64,000 nt of DNA from Lycorma delicatula (Eukaryota; Arthropoda; Insecta; Hemiptera; Fulgoridae): NCBI RefSeq assembly GCF_047948215.1, contig NC_134465.1, positions 12,810,522 to 12,874,521 of the forward strand, read 5' to 3'. The notes under the pieces were generated by a model, which ran no database searches, was not told the DNA's origin, and saw only the letters and a list, made by a program, of their open reading frames with translations. Shown here piece after piece: positions 12,330-24,215 of the stretch; the stretch's first letter is position 1, and each line of letters opens with the position of its first letter. The position numbers were made by a program, and so were the translations under genes.

Positions 12330-12800
12330 GTTCTCACTTCAAAATGTAGAATGTGGTGCACCTCAGATAAAAGTTTTTGCTTTCTTTATTGTTTATTAAT
12401 GATCTGCCTCAAAATCTTTAGCCATTCATTATAACTCTTCTCACAGGTAACACAACTACTATTTCTAAAGATAATTATTAAAAAGAAATTGAGAATTGCT
12501 TAATTGCAGCTTCAAAAAATTATTCAATGGATGCATTGTAACCATCTAACTTAAAATATGTATAAAACAGTCACATTGTGCTTCTCGGGTAGACATAACA
12601 TTGCAGATTGCATGGCCAGAATTCCCATTAGGGATATTGATAGCATTTTTGTTGTCCGCAGAAGTTTTTGATTTGATAAATTCTTGTGGGATGATCAAAC
12701 TGATTTTGTTTGTTAACCAAATGGAGTGAACAGTTTTACTCTGAAGAATCTTTACAAAACACTAAGCTTGTAATCATTATGAACATATATTATGCCTAAA
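12330..12800 (+). pseudogene. LINE reverse transcriptase fragment (Jockey/CR1-like)
   Basis: Conceptual plus-strand translation with frameshifts gives ECGAPQ (ancestral GVPQGS), then FINDLP (12393-12410). Next comes a degraded ADDTT block (TGNTTTISKDNY) with ENCLIAASK, and then NMYKTVTLCFSGR, matching the usual N..KT..L.FS after the palm. The order palm, FINDLP, ADD-like and KT...FS is that of Jockey/CR1-type reverse transcriptases. The YADD/FADD aspartates are lost and stops are present, so it is dead. It lies just past the part of the repeat visible in the second copy. Confidence 0.7.
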
Positions 12801-14100
12801 TATTTTCTCGTATAATGTGTAATGTCCAGTTTTTGGGTTTTTTAAAAACATGAGTTTTGAAGAGAAAAAAAAAGAAGAGCTTTCAGTTTATTACCGATGC
12901 ACACTTTATGAGAAAGGTAACTGAACAATCTGTTTATTTTACAATTAAAAGTTTACTTTTACAATAACAATATTGTTCTGTTGATGAATTAAAAAAAAGA
13001 CAAACATATGATTTACCTTCAACATGTACAGATATACTATATGCTCGTAATAATTTTCAGTAACGATTTCTTAGCTGTTAATTATTTTGTAGTAATATTT
13101 CAAAATTAATGTATTTACATTAATATCATTTCATGTCTTTGATTAAATAATTGGTACTTACTTATAACGCCACTGCAGCTACAGCTTTATTTAAAAACAA
13201 AGTAGTCAATCAGATTTCGGTGAAAAATTGGCCGATATAGAGTTTAACATAGATTCAAAAGAGTATCTTTATTAATTTTAATACATGGTTATTTATATTT
13301 ACTTATTTTATAAATATAATTTAATCAAACTTAACCTACGCTCGCTAACCTTGACTAATTAACAGGATTTTGTTCCGATCAGAAAAAAACATTTATTTAT
13401 TAAGTGGCAAGTTATGTTAAATAATTTGTTATAATATAAAAATAAAAATCACCCTTACCAACAATTTATATTATATCCCAAGGTATTTGGGTCATTTGTC
13501 CATCCTCAGGAGAGGTATTTTTTTGTAAATTAAAACATTAAAATTAAAAACGTAAATAAAAAATTATAACTATATAATATAATTGATAACCTAACAACAA
13601 GTTGTCATTGCTGTAACAACAAGTTAGGCAAGTTATAATTATTAATTTAGATAGAAAATCATCTTCAAATTTGATATGTTCATTGATTAATTTATTGTTA
13701 TTAAAAAATATATAAAATTTTTAGAGATTGCTTATTTTATAATAATCGGTGGAAAAATCTAATATTTAATAAAATTATTTGTTATTATTTTTGTAATAAT
13801 TAGCTGTAATTATGTCACATTTTTATAAAATGTGATAAGCATAATTGGATTTATCGAAACAGCCTTTCTTTATACTATTATTATGTTCTTTAGCTCCAAT
13901 AGAAAACGAACAGTTGGTCACAATAATATATTCTAGACGGAGGTTTACACGTTTTAAACTATAACCAACTTGTCTAAGATATTTATTTATTTGGAGGTTA
14001 TTATTTTAGTAGAATCGCTATTGTTTATAAAATGTAAATATTTTACTTAAAAGTAATAGAACGTTAAATACATCTAATTTTATTTTTTTAAATTGACATT
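12801..14100. other. AT-rich stretch, nothing recognised
   Basis: Poly-A/T-rich DNA with short local repeats, including a pair of GTTGTCATT / AACAACAAGTTAGG-like phrases near 13600. A GC-richer phrase ACCTACGCTCGCTAACC lies near 13335. No gene or RNA can be supported. Confidence 0.5.
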
Positions 14101-14388
14101 ACACCCACTGGGTTGGTCTATTGGCGAACGCGCGTTTTCACAAATCAGCTGATTTCGAAACCGCGAGTTCCAACATTAAAATCCTAGTAACTTTAATATA
14201 GATTTGAATACTAGATAGCGGATACCGGTGTTCTTTGGTGGTTGGGATTCAATTACACACACATCTCAGACATGGCCCACCTAAAACTGTACTAGATTAC
14301 ACTTCATTTACACTCGTACATATCATCCCCAAAAGTAATACCCGATTGTGATTCCCAGAGGCTAAACAGGATCAAAAGAAGAAAAAAT
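14101..14388 (+). repeat. tRNA-derived SINE, copy 2
   Basis: Starts CCCACTGGGTTGGTCTATTGG (box A with one change), keeps AAATCAGCTGATTTCG, a decayed box B region, GATTTGAATACTAGAT, GGTGTTCTTTGGTGGTTGGG and the AGGCTAAACAGG tail followed by an A-rich stretch. Essentially full length. It lies 72 bp from an inverted copy. Confidence 0.9.
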
Positions 14389-14460
14389 TAATTGAAATAA
14401 AGTTATATACAGAGTATATATAAAAAAGAGTTCATAAATATATATCTCGAAATAATTTAT

Positions 14461-14671
14461 AAATGTAAGTCTTGTACAGTCTCAGTTATACCATACCTGA
14501 GATGTGTGGTTAATTGAAACCCAAACACCAAAGAACACCGGTATCCACGATCTAGTATTCAAATCCGTATAAATATAACTGACATTACTAGGACTTGAAC
14601 GCTGGAACTCTCTACTTCCAAATCATCTGATTTGGTAAGACTAGTTCACCACTAGACCAACCTGGTTGGTT
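14461..14671 (-). repeat. tRNA-derived SINE, copy 3, 3'-truncated
   Basis: Minus-strand copy ending at CCAACCTGGTTGGTT, the head of the element. It contains CACTAGACCAACC, TAGTATTCAAATCC and GAACACCGGTATCC, but lacks the 3' third. With copy 2 it forms an inverted tail-to-tail pair. Confidence 0.9.
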
Positions 14672-14675
14672 TTGA

Positions 14676-15010
14676 ATAAGAGCCTAAAACTTAATAAGGA
14701 ATGTTTTTTGATATAACCAACCATTGGCCCAGGGGGTGGAAAAATGGGTTTTTGAAGACAAAAAATCATACTTCCTTTAATAGGCACAGCATCGAATCAG
14801 TTTAAAGTGATCCAAACATTACCTAAAACTTTTGTCTGAAACAATTTTTGATATGACCAACCCTTACGGTAAGGTATGAACAAAATTTTTCTGGAATTGT
14901 AAGAAGATGGGGCTTGTATGCTAAACATGAGAAACTTTTTTTCTCATGCAACCATTGTCGTGTTGAGTAAATTTGAAGTTTTTCGTTACTTTAAGATGGA
15001 ATTCTTTTGT
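14676..15010 (+). repeat. Dispersed repeat, copy 1 of 2
   Basis: Shares blocks in the same order with 43746-44030: CCTAAAACTTA, GATAT.ACCAACC.TTG, a GAAGACAAAAAAATCAT.CTTCC block, TCGAATC.GTTTAAAGTGG, ATATGACCAACCCTTACGG, then AAGAAGATGGGG and GAGTAAATTTGAAG. No ORF, terminal repeat or tail was identified, so the class is unknown. Confidence 0.8.
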
Positions 15011-15451
15011 ATTAAGATGGAAATATATTTGCACTGGTGAAATCTACCTCCACCTTTTTTGATTTTGTCAGTTGTTGAAGCCACGTTTGTTTAATAAACT
15101 GATTCATGTATCTTAGCAAAATTAAACAATGTCAGGTGCAGATTCACCACATGCTGTTGGCTTTATTAGCATTTAATAACCACAGCTATACTACTATTTA
15201 AGAGCAACATTAATAATTGTAAAGATACAATTAGAAACAGCTCAATGTTTAATTATAGTTAGTTAAAGAACATTAGCTACTGTAAGAGTTTTTCCTTTAT
15301 TGTGACTGTAACATGAAGAACAAATTGTAAAGGTAGAAAAAAATTGTTAATATGATTAATTTAATATTGCTATTTAAATATTTTTTTTATTTTTCTAATG
15401 TGTATATCTGTTCAACTAGTGAACAATAAGCAAACCCTCCCCATGGCCCAG

Positions 15452-15702
15452 TGAGATGAGTATGATATGTATTATTTGTAAATGAGATGAAATCTTGTAC
15501 AGACTCAGGTCGACCATTCCTGAGACATGTGGTTAATTGAACTCCAACCACCGAAGTACACCAGTAATCTGTCTAGTATTCAAATCCATATAAAAGCAAT
15601 TTACTTTACTAGGATTTGAACCTTAGAACCATCGGCTTTGATAATCAGCTGTTAACAACTGATTTGGAAAAATTAATTTTCCATTAGACTAAGTCGTTAG
15701 GC
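15452..15702 (-). repeat. tRNA-derived SINE, copy 4 (old)
   Basis: Minus-strand copy carrying TAGTATTCAAATCCATATAA, CTAGGATTTGAACC (box B complement) and TTAGACTAAGTCG (decayed box A complement). An extra AACAACTGATTTGG repeats part of the AATCAGCTG palindrome of the head. Located about 70 bp upstream of the first visible epoxide hydrolase exon. Confidence 0.85.
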
Positions 15703-15770
15703 CTTTTTTTAAATATTTAACAATGCACAATGGTATTTTTATTAACATTTAATTAAATTTAACTGCATAG

Positions 15771-15883
15771 GATAATTGCACCAGATCTACGGGGATATGG
15801 TGATTCTGAGAAACCAGCTGGAAGAAAGTATTATCAGATAAAATACCTTGTTGAAGATGTAAAAAATCTTATTAATGCTTTAG
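15771..15883 (+). CDS. Epoxide hydrolase (alpha/beta-hydrolase fold), internal exon A
   Basis: Encodes IIAPDLRGYGDSEKPAGRKY and continues YQIKYLVEDVKNLINALG. The DLRGYGDSEKP block is the conserved strand-loop that precedes the nucleophile elbow in microsomal/EPHX4-type and soluble epoxide hydrolases. The exon is preceded by TGCATAG and followed by GTAAATA. The first base completes a codon begun in an unseen upstream exon and the last base starts the Gly completed at 17221. The upstream exon should carry the HGFPEFW-type oxyanion segment; I could not find it anywhere in 1-15770, so the gene's first exons lie further left or are missing. The usual protein is about 350-400 residues; the visible part gives about 250. 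Confidence 0.9.
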
Positions 15884-17220
15884 GTAAATATATATTTTTT
15901 ATTTATTTTTTTTTTTTGAATTACTATAATATCTAAGTAACATGACAGCACTTATATTACATTTACTGCTAGAATTTAAAAGTTGGATGCTTCTAATAGG
16001 ATCCTAAAATTATAATTACCTACAAATAACAAGTATTAATGAACAGTAACAGTAATATAAAATTATCGTAACTTAACAAAATGTATAATCAATGTCAGGA
16101 TGCTTTCATGGTTTTTGTATCAGGTTTGAATCAGATTGTAAATAATTTATAAATAGATTAGAACTAATCAAGAAGGGAATGTAAAAGCTCCCTTATACAA
16201 ATGAAAAACAACAAATATATTAAAATTCAAATAAAAGCCTGACTTCAAAAATTTGAGTTTATCAATTTTGGCTATATCTTTACTTAAAATATTGCCAGGC
16301 TGGAATTAAGAAAGACAATCTGCTATCAGAGTAGCATACTCTGGACCAGAACTTACTCAGGACCAGGGTTAATAAATTGTTGGTAGCTGTTTTTAACCTC
16401 ATGACTTGTAAAAGTCAATATTTAAATAAGGCTTAAAAAAGACTTCTTTCAACTGACACTTTATCTTCTGACACATATTGTGTCAGATGGCTGAGACCAA
16501 GTTTATATATGGCCCATCCACTATAAAGTAAGTACATGACATACAAAAAGCACCAATCTAAGTCTCTCTCTTAATCATGATGTTCATTACATAGCCAGTC
16601 CCTACAATGAACAGAGAAAGTTTCGTTCATAGAGCTGAATGTCATATAAATGTCTGTAAAACTTGGCATGTTGATATGCAGCCATACATTTAATTAATGA
16701 AGCAGATTACAGGAAATAACTTCTTATCTTACTTTCGTTAGTAAGACATGGGATGCTTATTATTTTTGAGAATGCTTATGTAATTCTCAGAATGAATTGT
16801 AACTCACATTAGGTCATCTACAACCATTACGGTTGTAATAATTAACACCTATAACATGTTTGAAAGTATGCTTTTGATTTCTAAATCATTGATTACATAT
16901 AAAGATGTAATTTACATCTACTTTTAGCAATTTCATAAAACTACATTCTTTGGTTTCTATTTTATTTTAATTAATTAATGAACATAACTTCAGGAAGCAA
17001 TATTAAAATATTTTGTGTTACTTTTTGGAAAAACTTTTTTTTCTGTTTTATAAAAGCAAAGTTTTTCCTTTTGAGCTTTATTAATAAAACAACAACATAA
17101 AAAATTTGTTATATAATGGTCTGTGACATCTAATATTTAATTGTTTTATTTGTGTGTTTTTTGTTTTGTTTTTTTTTTTAGAAACTAATACTAAATATTT
17201 TTGTATTTCAATCATTTCAG

Positions 17221-17389
17221 GACGTGAAAAAACCACAATAGTAGCTCATGATTGGGGTGGCATAATTGCATGGTTCTTTGTCATGATTTACAGTCAAATG
17301 GTAGACAGTTATGTAATAATGAATGCACCACATCCCATTATATTTAGAAAATTTATTTCAACTAGTTTTACACAATTAAGGATGTCATG
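17221..17389 (+). CDS. Epoxide hydrolase, internal exon B (nucleophile exon)
   Basis: Follows ATCATTTCAG and ends before GTAATA. It encodes GREKTTIVAHDWGGIIAWFF, where the Asp of HDWGG is the catalytic nucleophile that attacks the epoxide, then MIYSQMVDSYVIMNAPHP and FRKFISTSFTQLRMSW into the lid region. NAPHP is the usual segment after the nucleophile. Phase joins exon A (G|GA, Gly) and exon C (TG|G, Trp). No stops or frame breaks, so coding constraint appears intact. The product probably hydrolyses epoxides to diols, for instance on xenobiotics or lipid hormones; substrate cannot be decided from these exons. Intron A-B (15884-17220) holds only AT-rich DNA of no recognised class. Confidence 0.93.
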
Positions 17390-18159
17390 GTAATATAACT
17401 AGATGTAATTATATATTAGAATTAATTTTTTTTATTTGCTATTCAACTAGATTGAAGCATGTCTACAATCCTTTCTTTTCCAAAATATTTTTAAAATGGT
17501 TTGTTAATATATCTGTATTCCATCTGATATTTTGGATTCTAATCTGCTTCAGATTTGAAATTTTTCAAATACTTTGACTATTTTCTATACCACACTACCA
17601 CTTTTAACTTTCATGCATATACAGTGAAAAAAAAAATGCTAGTATATTGTATTTTAGCCCCATCCAGAAACCCAAACTTTCATAAAATATTTGATCGGAT
17701 GGATGCCTAATGGAAAGCTTGAAGCCCTAATATCCATACCACTGTTAATCTCATTTCCAGTTCTGCTTCAGTTAGACAATTTCTCCACATCTCATCTACA
17801 TTCAGTATCCTTTCTTTCCAGTCCAGAGTGTCTCGTGCATAATGGTTTTCACACTCACTGAATCCATACTAGGGATATGGAAGACTAATAATAGGTAGTA
17901 TACATTTGAATAGAATAATGGAAATTATGGTAGGCTTATGAGTTAGGCTTTAATATAATTTTTTTAAGTAATTGAAAAAATAATATGGTATTTTTTTTTT
18001 ATCATTTCAATATAAATTAAAGAAAAAAAAAAGTTGAACTATATAAATTTGTCAACCGTCACTGACTCATTCATTACAGATTATCCAGTTCCTGAATAAG
18101 TAAAAAGTTAAAATTTATCAGTTACTCGCAAGTCCAAAAAAAAGTAAAATGAATTTTCG

Positions 18160-19514
18160 TTATAATATATAAATGTGCCTAAACAGCAACATTTCGTCAA
18201 ACAAAACACCTAGGTAATTTTGAACCCTAACTTGACTGACTTTATATCTAATGTGGGGGTTTCGACTGTATGGTAATTTGTCTGCTCCCTTCAGAAGCAT
18301 ATACTTTGTCTTGGCACAGAAATTTTTTAAATTTTGATTGTCCATTCAGCCTTCTGCAGCTGACAAGGCCACCTTGTCAGCTGCAGAAGCTGCACTCTTT
18401 CTTCCAGTTGTGGTCATTAATTTTTTTTACCATGAACTGAAATAGACAGTCATCGGTGAAAGCCTGGGCCGTGACCCGTTCTGGGAATGTCAGTCTCAGA
18501 AATCCGTCAAATATCAGGTTCCACAGCAGGGGATTAGAATGAAACCTTGTGGGCTTCTCCTGGTTACAAATTTTTCCACAACTAGGCATGCGTCTTTGTG
18601 AACAGAGCCATGCAGATAGATAAATAGTCTCAGACCACGACCTGCAGGGCTTCAGGAACATTGCGACATTCCAAAACTCATAGAGACTAGAACTCCAACA
18701 CAAGGAAGGAAGTGATCATATCAATGCTTTCCATTCATATCGATGCTTCCCTGGAGCCGTTCCACAACCAGCCTTACCAGCAACTTACCGAGAGCCAGCA
18801 AGAGGCTGATGGGTTGATAACTGCTGACCTCACTAGGATCCCTTCCAGGTTTTAAGAGCACCCTCAACATAACCAGCTTCCAACAAGTGAGAAAGCAACC
18901 CCAGGTAAGGCACCCTGAGAACAATCTACCAAGTGACTCTCTTATGACAAGCAAAAGATGGTGAAAAAATCTGGGTCAAGTTGGTCAATCCTAGTAAATT
19001 TCTCATTGCCATTAGAGAAATCACCCAGTCTGTATCAACAGAATCCACAGCCTGCATGTCAGGAAAGGGTGTCCACCCACCCTAACGCCGATTCTGCTTC
19101 ACCCTTCAGAGCATCTGGAAATAGAGTAAACAGAAATGCCTGGTAAGTTGCCACAGGTATTAAAATGTGGTCTTGGCCACCAAACCCACATCAGACACTA
19201 GACAGAATGTGCAATGGCTTTGGCCGGTAATATGATTTCACAAGCTGCCAGGGGCTGCCTACCCTGCATCTCACGCATGTAGTCAACATTTGATTATATA
19301 CATTTGGCACATGTCTTGCCAACATTTGAGTTTGGCTTCCTTGATGGCATGAACATATTTTCCATGTACTTGCTGGTACATCTACCATGCGCTTGTGGTA
19401 TTCCACAACCACATCATTGATGCTACTGCAGCGATGGTACTGTTTCCTAACCAGATGTAACCCTTGCACACAGCATGCTAAGGTCAGAGGACACCACTTT
19501 TTTCTAAGTCTCAC
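18160..19514 (-). pseudogene. LINE reverse transcriptase remnant (R1/Jockey-like), in an epoxide hydrolase intron
   Basis: Read on the minus strand in order. 19514-19191: linker between endonuclease and RT (RLRKKW..., LVRKQYHRCSSINDVVVEYH). 18954-18721: CLTWGCFLTCWK, LLKPGRDPSEVSSYQPISLL and GKLLVRLVVERL, the classic KPGK...YRPISLL.GK..E block. 18703-18377: NPLLWNLIFDGFL followed by VTAQAFTDD, where FADD has become FTDD. 18345-18160: KTKYMLLKG and YLGVLFDE, the post-palm region. Stops and frameshifts separate the blocks, and neither the endonuclease nor the 3' end is intact. It lies antisense within intron B-C and carries two perfect hairpins (18351-18389, 19549-19576). Confidence 0.85.
18351..18389. 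repeat. Perfect hairpin, 18-bp arms, 3-nt loop
   Basis: Arm 18351-18368 (CTTCTGCAGCTGACAAGG) is the exact reverse complement of 18372-18389, with CCA between. It interrupts the decayed RT frame between its last two blocks, so it arose after or during decay of the LINE. Confidence 0.97.
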
Positions 19515-19548
19515 TGCGAATAGCAGACGGTCCCTCAGATCATGTGAG

Positions 19549-19576
19549 CATCATATGATCCTTGGATCATATGATG
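19549..19576. repeat. Perfect hairpin, 13-bp arms, 2-nt loop
   Basis: CATCATATGATCC, loop TT, GGATCATATGATG. Lies at the 5' side of the decayed minus-strand LINE. Confidence 0.95.
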
Positions 19577-19596
19577 TTTGATTCTAGCGTATCAAA

Positions 19597-19773
19597 TATA
19601 AACCACCAGTAATTAGATAAGTTAAACTTACCATATTAATATCCAATAGTTGATATTCACAACCAAATTGACAAATTATAAAATGAATAGGTTTTAATGT
19701 ATTTATAGAATTCAATACCAACTGAAGATCCTGCAAAAATCGTATTGGATATTAATATGGTAAGTTTAACACT
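19597..19773 (+). repeat. Short dispersed repeat with 27-bp inverted ends, IPTED segment
   Basis: The end at 19622 onward (GTTAAACTTACCATATTAAT and on) is the exact reverse complement, over 27 bp, of the end finishing at about 19773 (...TATTAATATGGTAAGTTTAAC). Inside, SIPTEDPAKIVLDINM is encoded and matches the 3400-3460 segment. Compared with that copy about 200 bp of interior is absent. The homology to 3085-3140 extends outside the left inverted end (AAATATAAACCACC). Confidence 0.65.
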
Positions 19774-20148
19774 ACCATCCATTCCCTGAAATGTGAATTT
19801 AGAAGTGGTCATCCAGACACAAAATGATTAAAATAAGCCTAAAAATTTGTTATAAAGAGTTTAAGCAAAACATTATTAAATATTGTATTTATTTATCATT
19901 AAGTTATCAGTCATTTGACTGATTTGATATGATCCTCTTCCTTGTTTTAGTTCAGTGGTAATTTTTTAATAACATAATTAAGTATAGTATTAATCAGTCA
20001 CTAACTTGAAAGCATAAAATTTGATTCATAATTCCCTACAATGAAAAATTTGAACTAAAAATATAAGGTCTGTGTAGTGTTCTATATTTAATTAAAACGG
20101 TACTCATTTATGAAATGAAATCTCATTTATCTCTGAAATTATAGCAGT

Positions 20149-20178
20149 TTTAAAGGAAATCAATTGATTTCCTTTAAA
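20149..20178. repeat. Perfect 30-bp palindrome
   Basis: 15-bp arms with no spacer, centred on CAATTG (TTTAAAGGAAATCAA and its complement). No associated frame or element was recognised. Confidence 0.95.
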
Positions 20179-20369
20179 CAGGTTGTGAAGATGCTTTATG
20201 AAAATGGAGTCCTTTGTAGAGTGATTTATTGCAACTGTTACAGAATTTCATGAAATACGCATAGATTGAAACTATAATTATACAGAAAAAAGGTTTAAAG
20301 TTTATAATATGGGGTAAACCTTAATATTTCTCAATAAATTGTTAATAAGATAGATATGTTATATTGAAT

Positions 20370-20690
20370 ATAAGCATTTTCTTTTTGTAGTAAATACACC
20401 CTAACAATCTGACTTGAATGTTTAGAAGATTCTAACAAAGTTTCTCTTCTCTCCTCTCATTCATCTTAAGATCTCTCTATTACATACTTTATCAACCCAT
20501 CTAATTTTCAATTACTACTTCCTGTAACACCACATTACACGTCTTTTTCTTTTTGTTTTTCCTATTGACCAGGGTCTTCCAACCATTAAATACTATATTA
20601 TATATAACATTTTTAAGAATTCTTTCTAATCCATTGATGTATTGCGTCTAACTGCTGCGTCCAGGTGCAAAGCCTCTTTTCTTTATTACA
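20370..20690 (-). pseudogene. C-terminal fragment of a second LINE family
   Basis: Minus-strand conceptual translation gives a decayed GWKTLVNRKNKKK, then MWCYRK, LKIRWVDKV and NREILRxMRGEKRN. This resembles the conserved tail EMWCYRRMLKISWIDKVTNEEVL..I found after the RT in many insect endonuclease/RT retrotransposons. Frames are broken by stops. It sits antisense in the same intron as the remnant at 18160-19514 but has a different C-terminal signature, so it is a separate insertion. Confidence 0.6.
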
Positions 20691-20903
20691 GAAAAATATC
20701 TTCTTTCAAATAGTTCTTAAAGTTGGTACAATATAGTTTGTTCTTGCACACTAGCCGAGCCTGCAAATACAATATTTTGCTAAGGAATCAAATTAGTTTT
20801 TTTAACTTATTCTGTAACATAATTTATGGAATATACATTTTGTCTAATCTTTTGAGTCAGAGAACCTATTTTAAAAAGTAAAAATTTGAAACTCATATGC
20901 AAA

Positions 20904-21946
20904 ATGTTTCTAAAATGGCAGGATGGCTATACTGTTTCAGATACTGCTTTTAAAACCAAACAAAAAATATCCTTAGGAAAAATGGCAGTTTCTCCTTCAT
21001 TCTCTCCCTGTCCGTCATTTTATTATTTTTATATAAAAATTTATATCTCAAGATCGGATAGAGGAACACATTAGTGATATGGTAAACGTCTTGGTAATAG
21101 TTATAAAATTAGCAAAAAATTATGACTTATATACCTTTGCAATTTACAAAATGGCAGCCGTGTTTATTTTTCAATCCCATATTTCTCCATAAATATTAGT
21201 TTTATCAAAATTTGGTAAAATATAAAGCCTTTTATTTTGAAGAAAATGAAGTTTTATGTTTTAAAATGTGATAACAAATAGTCAAGATATGGCGAAAATT
21301 GATGTATTTAAATTAATGTTGTAATTTTCATGAGCTCCACTTTGCATTCAATTTGATTAAATATTAATTGTTTTTATTTATTGTTAACTCTAGTATCAAA
21401 TTAGTATCAAATTAAGTAATAATTTTCTCACAATAAAATTTAATATTAAATAATTTGATACTAATTTACAATACTAGAATTAACAATAAATAAAAAGAAT
21501 ATTTAATCAAATTGAACACAAAGTGGAGGACACTAAAACAGACACAAAATTACAACATTAATTTCCCACCATAACTCGGCTCTTTGTTAACCGATCTAAA
21601 AAAAAAAATAATGTCATTTTGTTGAAAATAAAAAGCTTAATATTTTAGCAGAAACATACATTTTGAAAAAACTAATATTTATGGAGATATAACGGATTGA
21701 AAATAAACATGGCCACCATTTTGTAATTTGCGACTGTATTTAAGTCATGATTTTTTGTTAGTTTAAAAATTTATTCGAACTTTAAACTATTTGAACTTGA
21801 GATACAAATTTTAATATAAAAATAATAAAATGGTGGACACAGGGAGAACGAAGGAGAAATTGCCATTTTTCCTAAGGATATTTTTTGTTTAGTTTTACAA
21901 GTAGAATCCGAAAAAGTACAGCCAGCCCATCATTTTAGAAACACTG
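20904..21946. mobile_element. Fold-back (long inverted repeat) element in epoxide hydrolase intron B-C
   Basis: Two arms of about 500 bp are imperfect reverse complements. The outer ends share TGTTTCTAAAATG. Inner matches include AACAAAAAATATCCTTAGGA, ATTTTATTATTTTTATA, TTTCTCCATAAATATTAGTT and TAAATTAATGTTGTAATTTT. The centre near 21430 has a second-order repeat (TAGTATCAAATTAG facing TAATTTGATACTA). Arms differ by substitutions and small indels, about 80-85% by eye. No ORF. It fits a large MITE or fold-back transposon; the family is not identified. Confidence 0.88.
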
Positions 21947-22947
21947 TATATATAAAGTTGAAGATTTTCCTCTTTTCACATACCTAAACCTTCCTTAAGA
22001 AATGTTCTATAGAAAGGTGAAAACCACATCAGAATCTTTCCCACCAGTTCTCCATATTTTAAAATAATTGTTAAGAGACTTGAGTTTTGTCTGCATTAAA
22101 GCTTTTCTTGTTTATGCAAATCGCTTTTGATTTCTGCTTTACTTCGATCCTTGTTATTTTTAATAACTGATTAACAAAATTGTAATTTCTATTGTAAGAT
22201 AAATATATTATATTTATCTTAACATATAATTCATCATGTTGCTTTTCATCATATTAAATTACTTTTATATTATTCTTGTTTATTTTCATACTGAATTTCT
22301 TTATTAGCATTAAATCAATGCCATCTAGTATTTCTTCAGACTCATTTTTTATTTCTACCAAAAAACATAGTCATGAGAAAATCTGAACAGCTTTTTTTGT
22401 CTTCAGATAACTATTGCAATCTTAAATTTGTCCTTCAATTCCTGTGCCACTTCTTTTACATATAAAGTTAGAAATCAAAGGGTTCAGAATAACATCCCTG
22501 ACATACTTCTTCTTAATCAAAGATTCCCTTTATCTTTTACTCTGTTCCAGGTCTACCCGTTTCTTATACAGATAACATTCAAGTCTTCTTTCTCGTTATT
22601 TCAGTTTAATTTCCTTAAAGTTTTAAAAATTTTCCTAAAATCATTTATCAGATGCCTTCACTTAAGGAAATAATCAACAAATAAGAAAGTTTTACACTTT
22701 TAAATTATATATTTGTAAAGATTTCTTTATAAATACATCCTCCCATTCAAAAAAAAAAAATGTGTTTAATTTATAAAGATTCTTAGAATATCGACCAGAC
22801 TATTTAAATTGTTAAGTTATTCTATACCAACTAAAAAAATTACATTATAATTAGAATAAAACCTATAAGTTTTAAGACATAAATATAAAACAAATTATTT
22901 TAACAGCAATTTAGATTACATGAAAATAATTTTATTATTGTTTACAG

Positions 22948-23102
22948 GTACTTTTTTTTCTTTCAAATACCATATTTGCCAGAGTTATTTATACAGTTGA
23001 GAGATTTAAGATTTCTAAATGTAATATTCTATACTAAGAAAAAAGTGTCACCATACAATGAAGAGGATAAAGAAGCTTACCGTTTTACTTTTGCTAAACC
23101 TG
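22948..23102 (+). CDS. Epoxide hydrolase, internal exon C (lid exon)
   Basis: Preceded by TTGTTTACAG and followed by GTAATAAT. It encodes, after the split Trp, YFFFQIPYLPELFIQLRDLR and then FLNVIFYTKKKVSPYNEED and KEAYRFTFAKP. SWYFFFQIPYLPE is the epoxide hydrolase lid signature, with the Tyr that polarises the epoxide oxygen. The reading frame is clean for 51 codons and phases join exons B and D. Intron B-C is about 5.6 kb and hosts two LINE remnants and the fold-back element; the mariner remnant begins only about 25 bp after this exon's donor. Confidence 0.93.
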
Positions 23103-23126
23103 GTAATAATTTATTTTTATTATTCA

Positions 23127-24215
23127 TATGAGGGATGGCGGAAATGTAACACACACTCGTAAATAAAAAGAAATAGTCAAATGGAACAATTATGGCTTAA
23201 AATCACATTTCATTTGCTACAAAAACTTACATTTATTTTTCTAAACAATCACCACTTACAACTACACATTTCTCCCAATGGTGAACTAGTTTGCTCATTT
23301 TGTCAATGAAGAATGCTGGAAGTCTTTCCTTGATCCATGACTCATCTTCGATGATGAAATGAATAATATTTCTCTTTAATTGCAGAAATAAGAAAGATCA
23401 TGAGGAAAGAAATCTGCTGAGTATGGATAGAAAGGAATAGGTTCAAATTTTAGCTTCACAAGAATCTTGACTGTTGAGTGTGTTGTGTTTGACCAAGCAG
23501 TGTTGTATTGTAGTATTATTGCTTCTGTGGTCTCCTAAAGGGTCTTAATGTCATAATCTATTGAAGGGAATTTACTTTCAAACTGGTTTCCAAATAGTAA
23601 CAGTAAGTAAGTCACATACACATGTTCAGAATTTACAAAATTTTATTGCAGAGGATTATGTTTTGAATTGTTTTATTGTGGTGAACCAGAATGCCAGTAT
23701 TCCATATGCTCTGCTGTTTTTCTTCTGGGTTATAAAGATGTACCCAAGTTTCATTTCCCATTACAATATTGAAAAGGAAGTCATGATATTTTTCAGAAAC
23801 GGTTCTTAACATTCCTTTTGTTGTTTGTTCCTTTCTATGAGTTTGCATCATTTTAAATTCATTTATTCACCTTTTTTTGGTGTTTCTCATCAGTCATAAA
23901 AACTAATGGACCATGGTGAGGTTCATCCTCCATATTCGCTTTATCAGCTTTTAATGTACAAAATTCTACTATTCGCCTGCTGAAAGACTTCAGTCAACAG
24001 TTTCATCAATGTAAATAGATGACAATGAATGTCACTAATGTTCATTTTTTCTGCCATTAAAAATTCATTCTCTACATATTAGGATGCATTAACATAGCAG
24101 GTATACTTGATTCTATAATAATGGTGACTGACAGAATATGAGGACATAAGTAAACAAGTTTTGTAATGATAGCAGGGGAATGAAACTAAAAGATGGCAAC
24201 ACCTGCGTCACTTTA
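23127..24215 (-). mobile_element. Mariner transposon remnant in epoxide hydrolase intron C-D
   Basis: Minus-strand translation gives a degraded helix-turn-helix linker (EFCTLKADKANMEDEPHHGP, cf. FKEGR..VEDDPRSGRP) at about 23880-24000 and then 23851-23633 NETWVHLYNPEEKQQS, the mariner DETWVHHYTPE.K.QS block with the first catalytic Asp changed to Asn. Downstream C-terminal sequence is scrambled. Ends are approximate: GGGATGGCGGAAATGTAACA on the left and a TGGCAACACC phrase on the right. Inactive. Confidence 0.8.

Noticed and set aside
12611..12625. GCATGGCCAGAATTCCC as the missing HGxP exon of the epoxide hydrolase
   Set aside because: It lies within the LINE RT fragment and the frame does not give HGFPE.
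19387..19581. Plus-strand frame of 64 codons
   Set aside because: Shadow of the minus-strand LINE RT linker.
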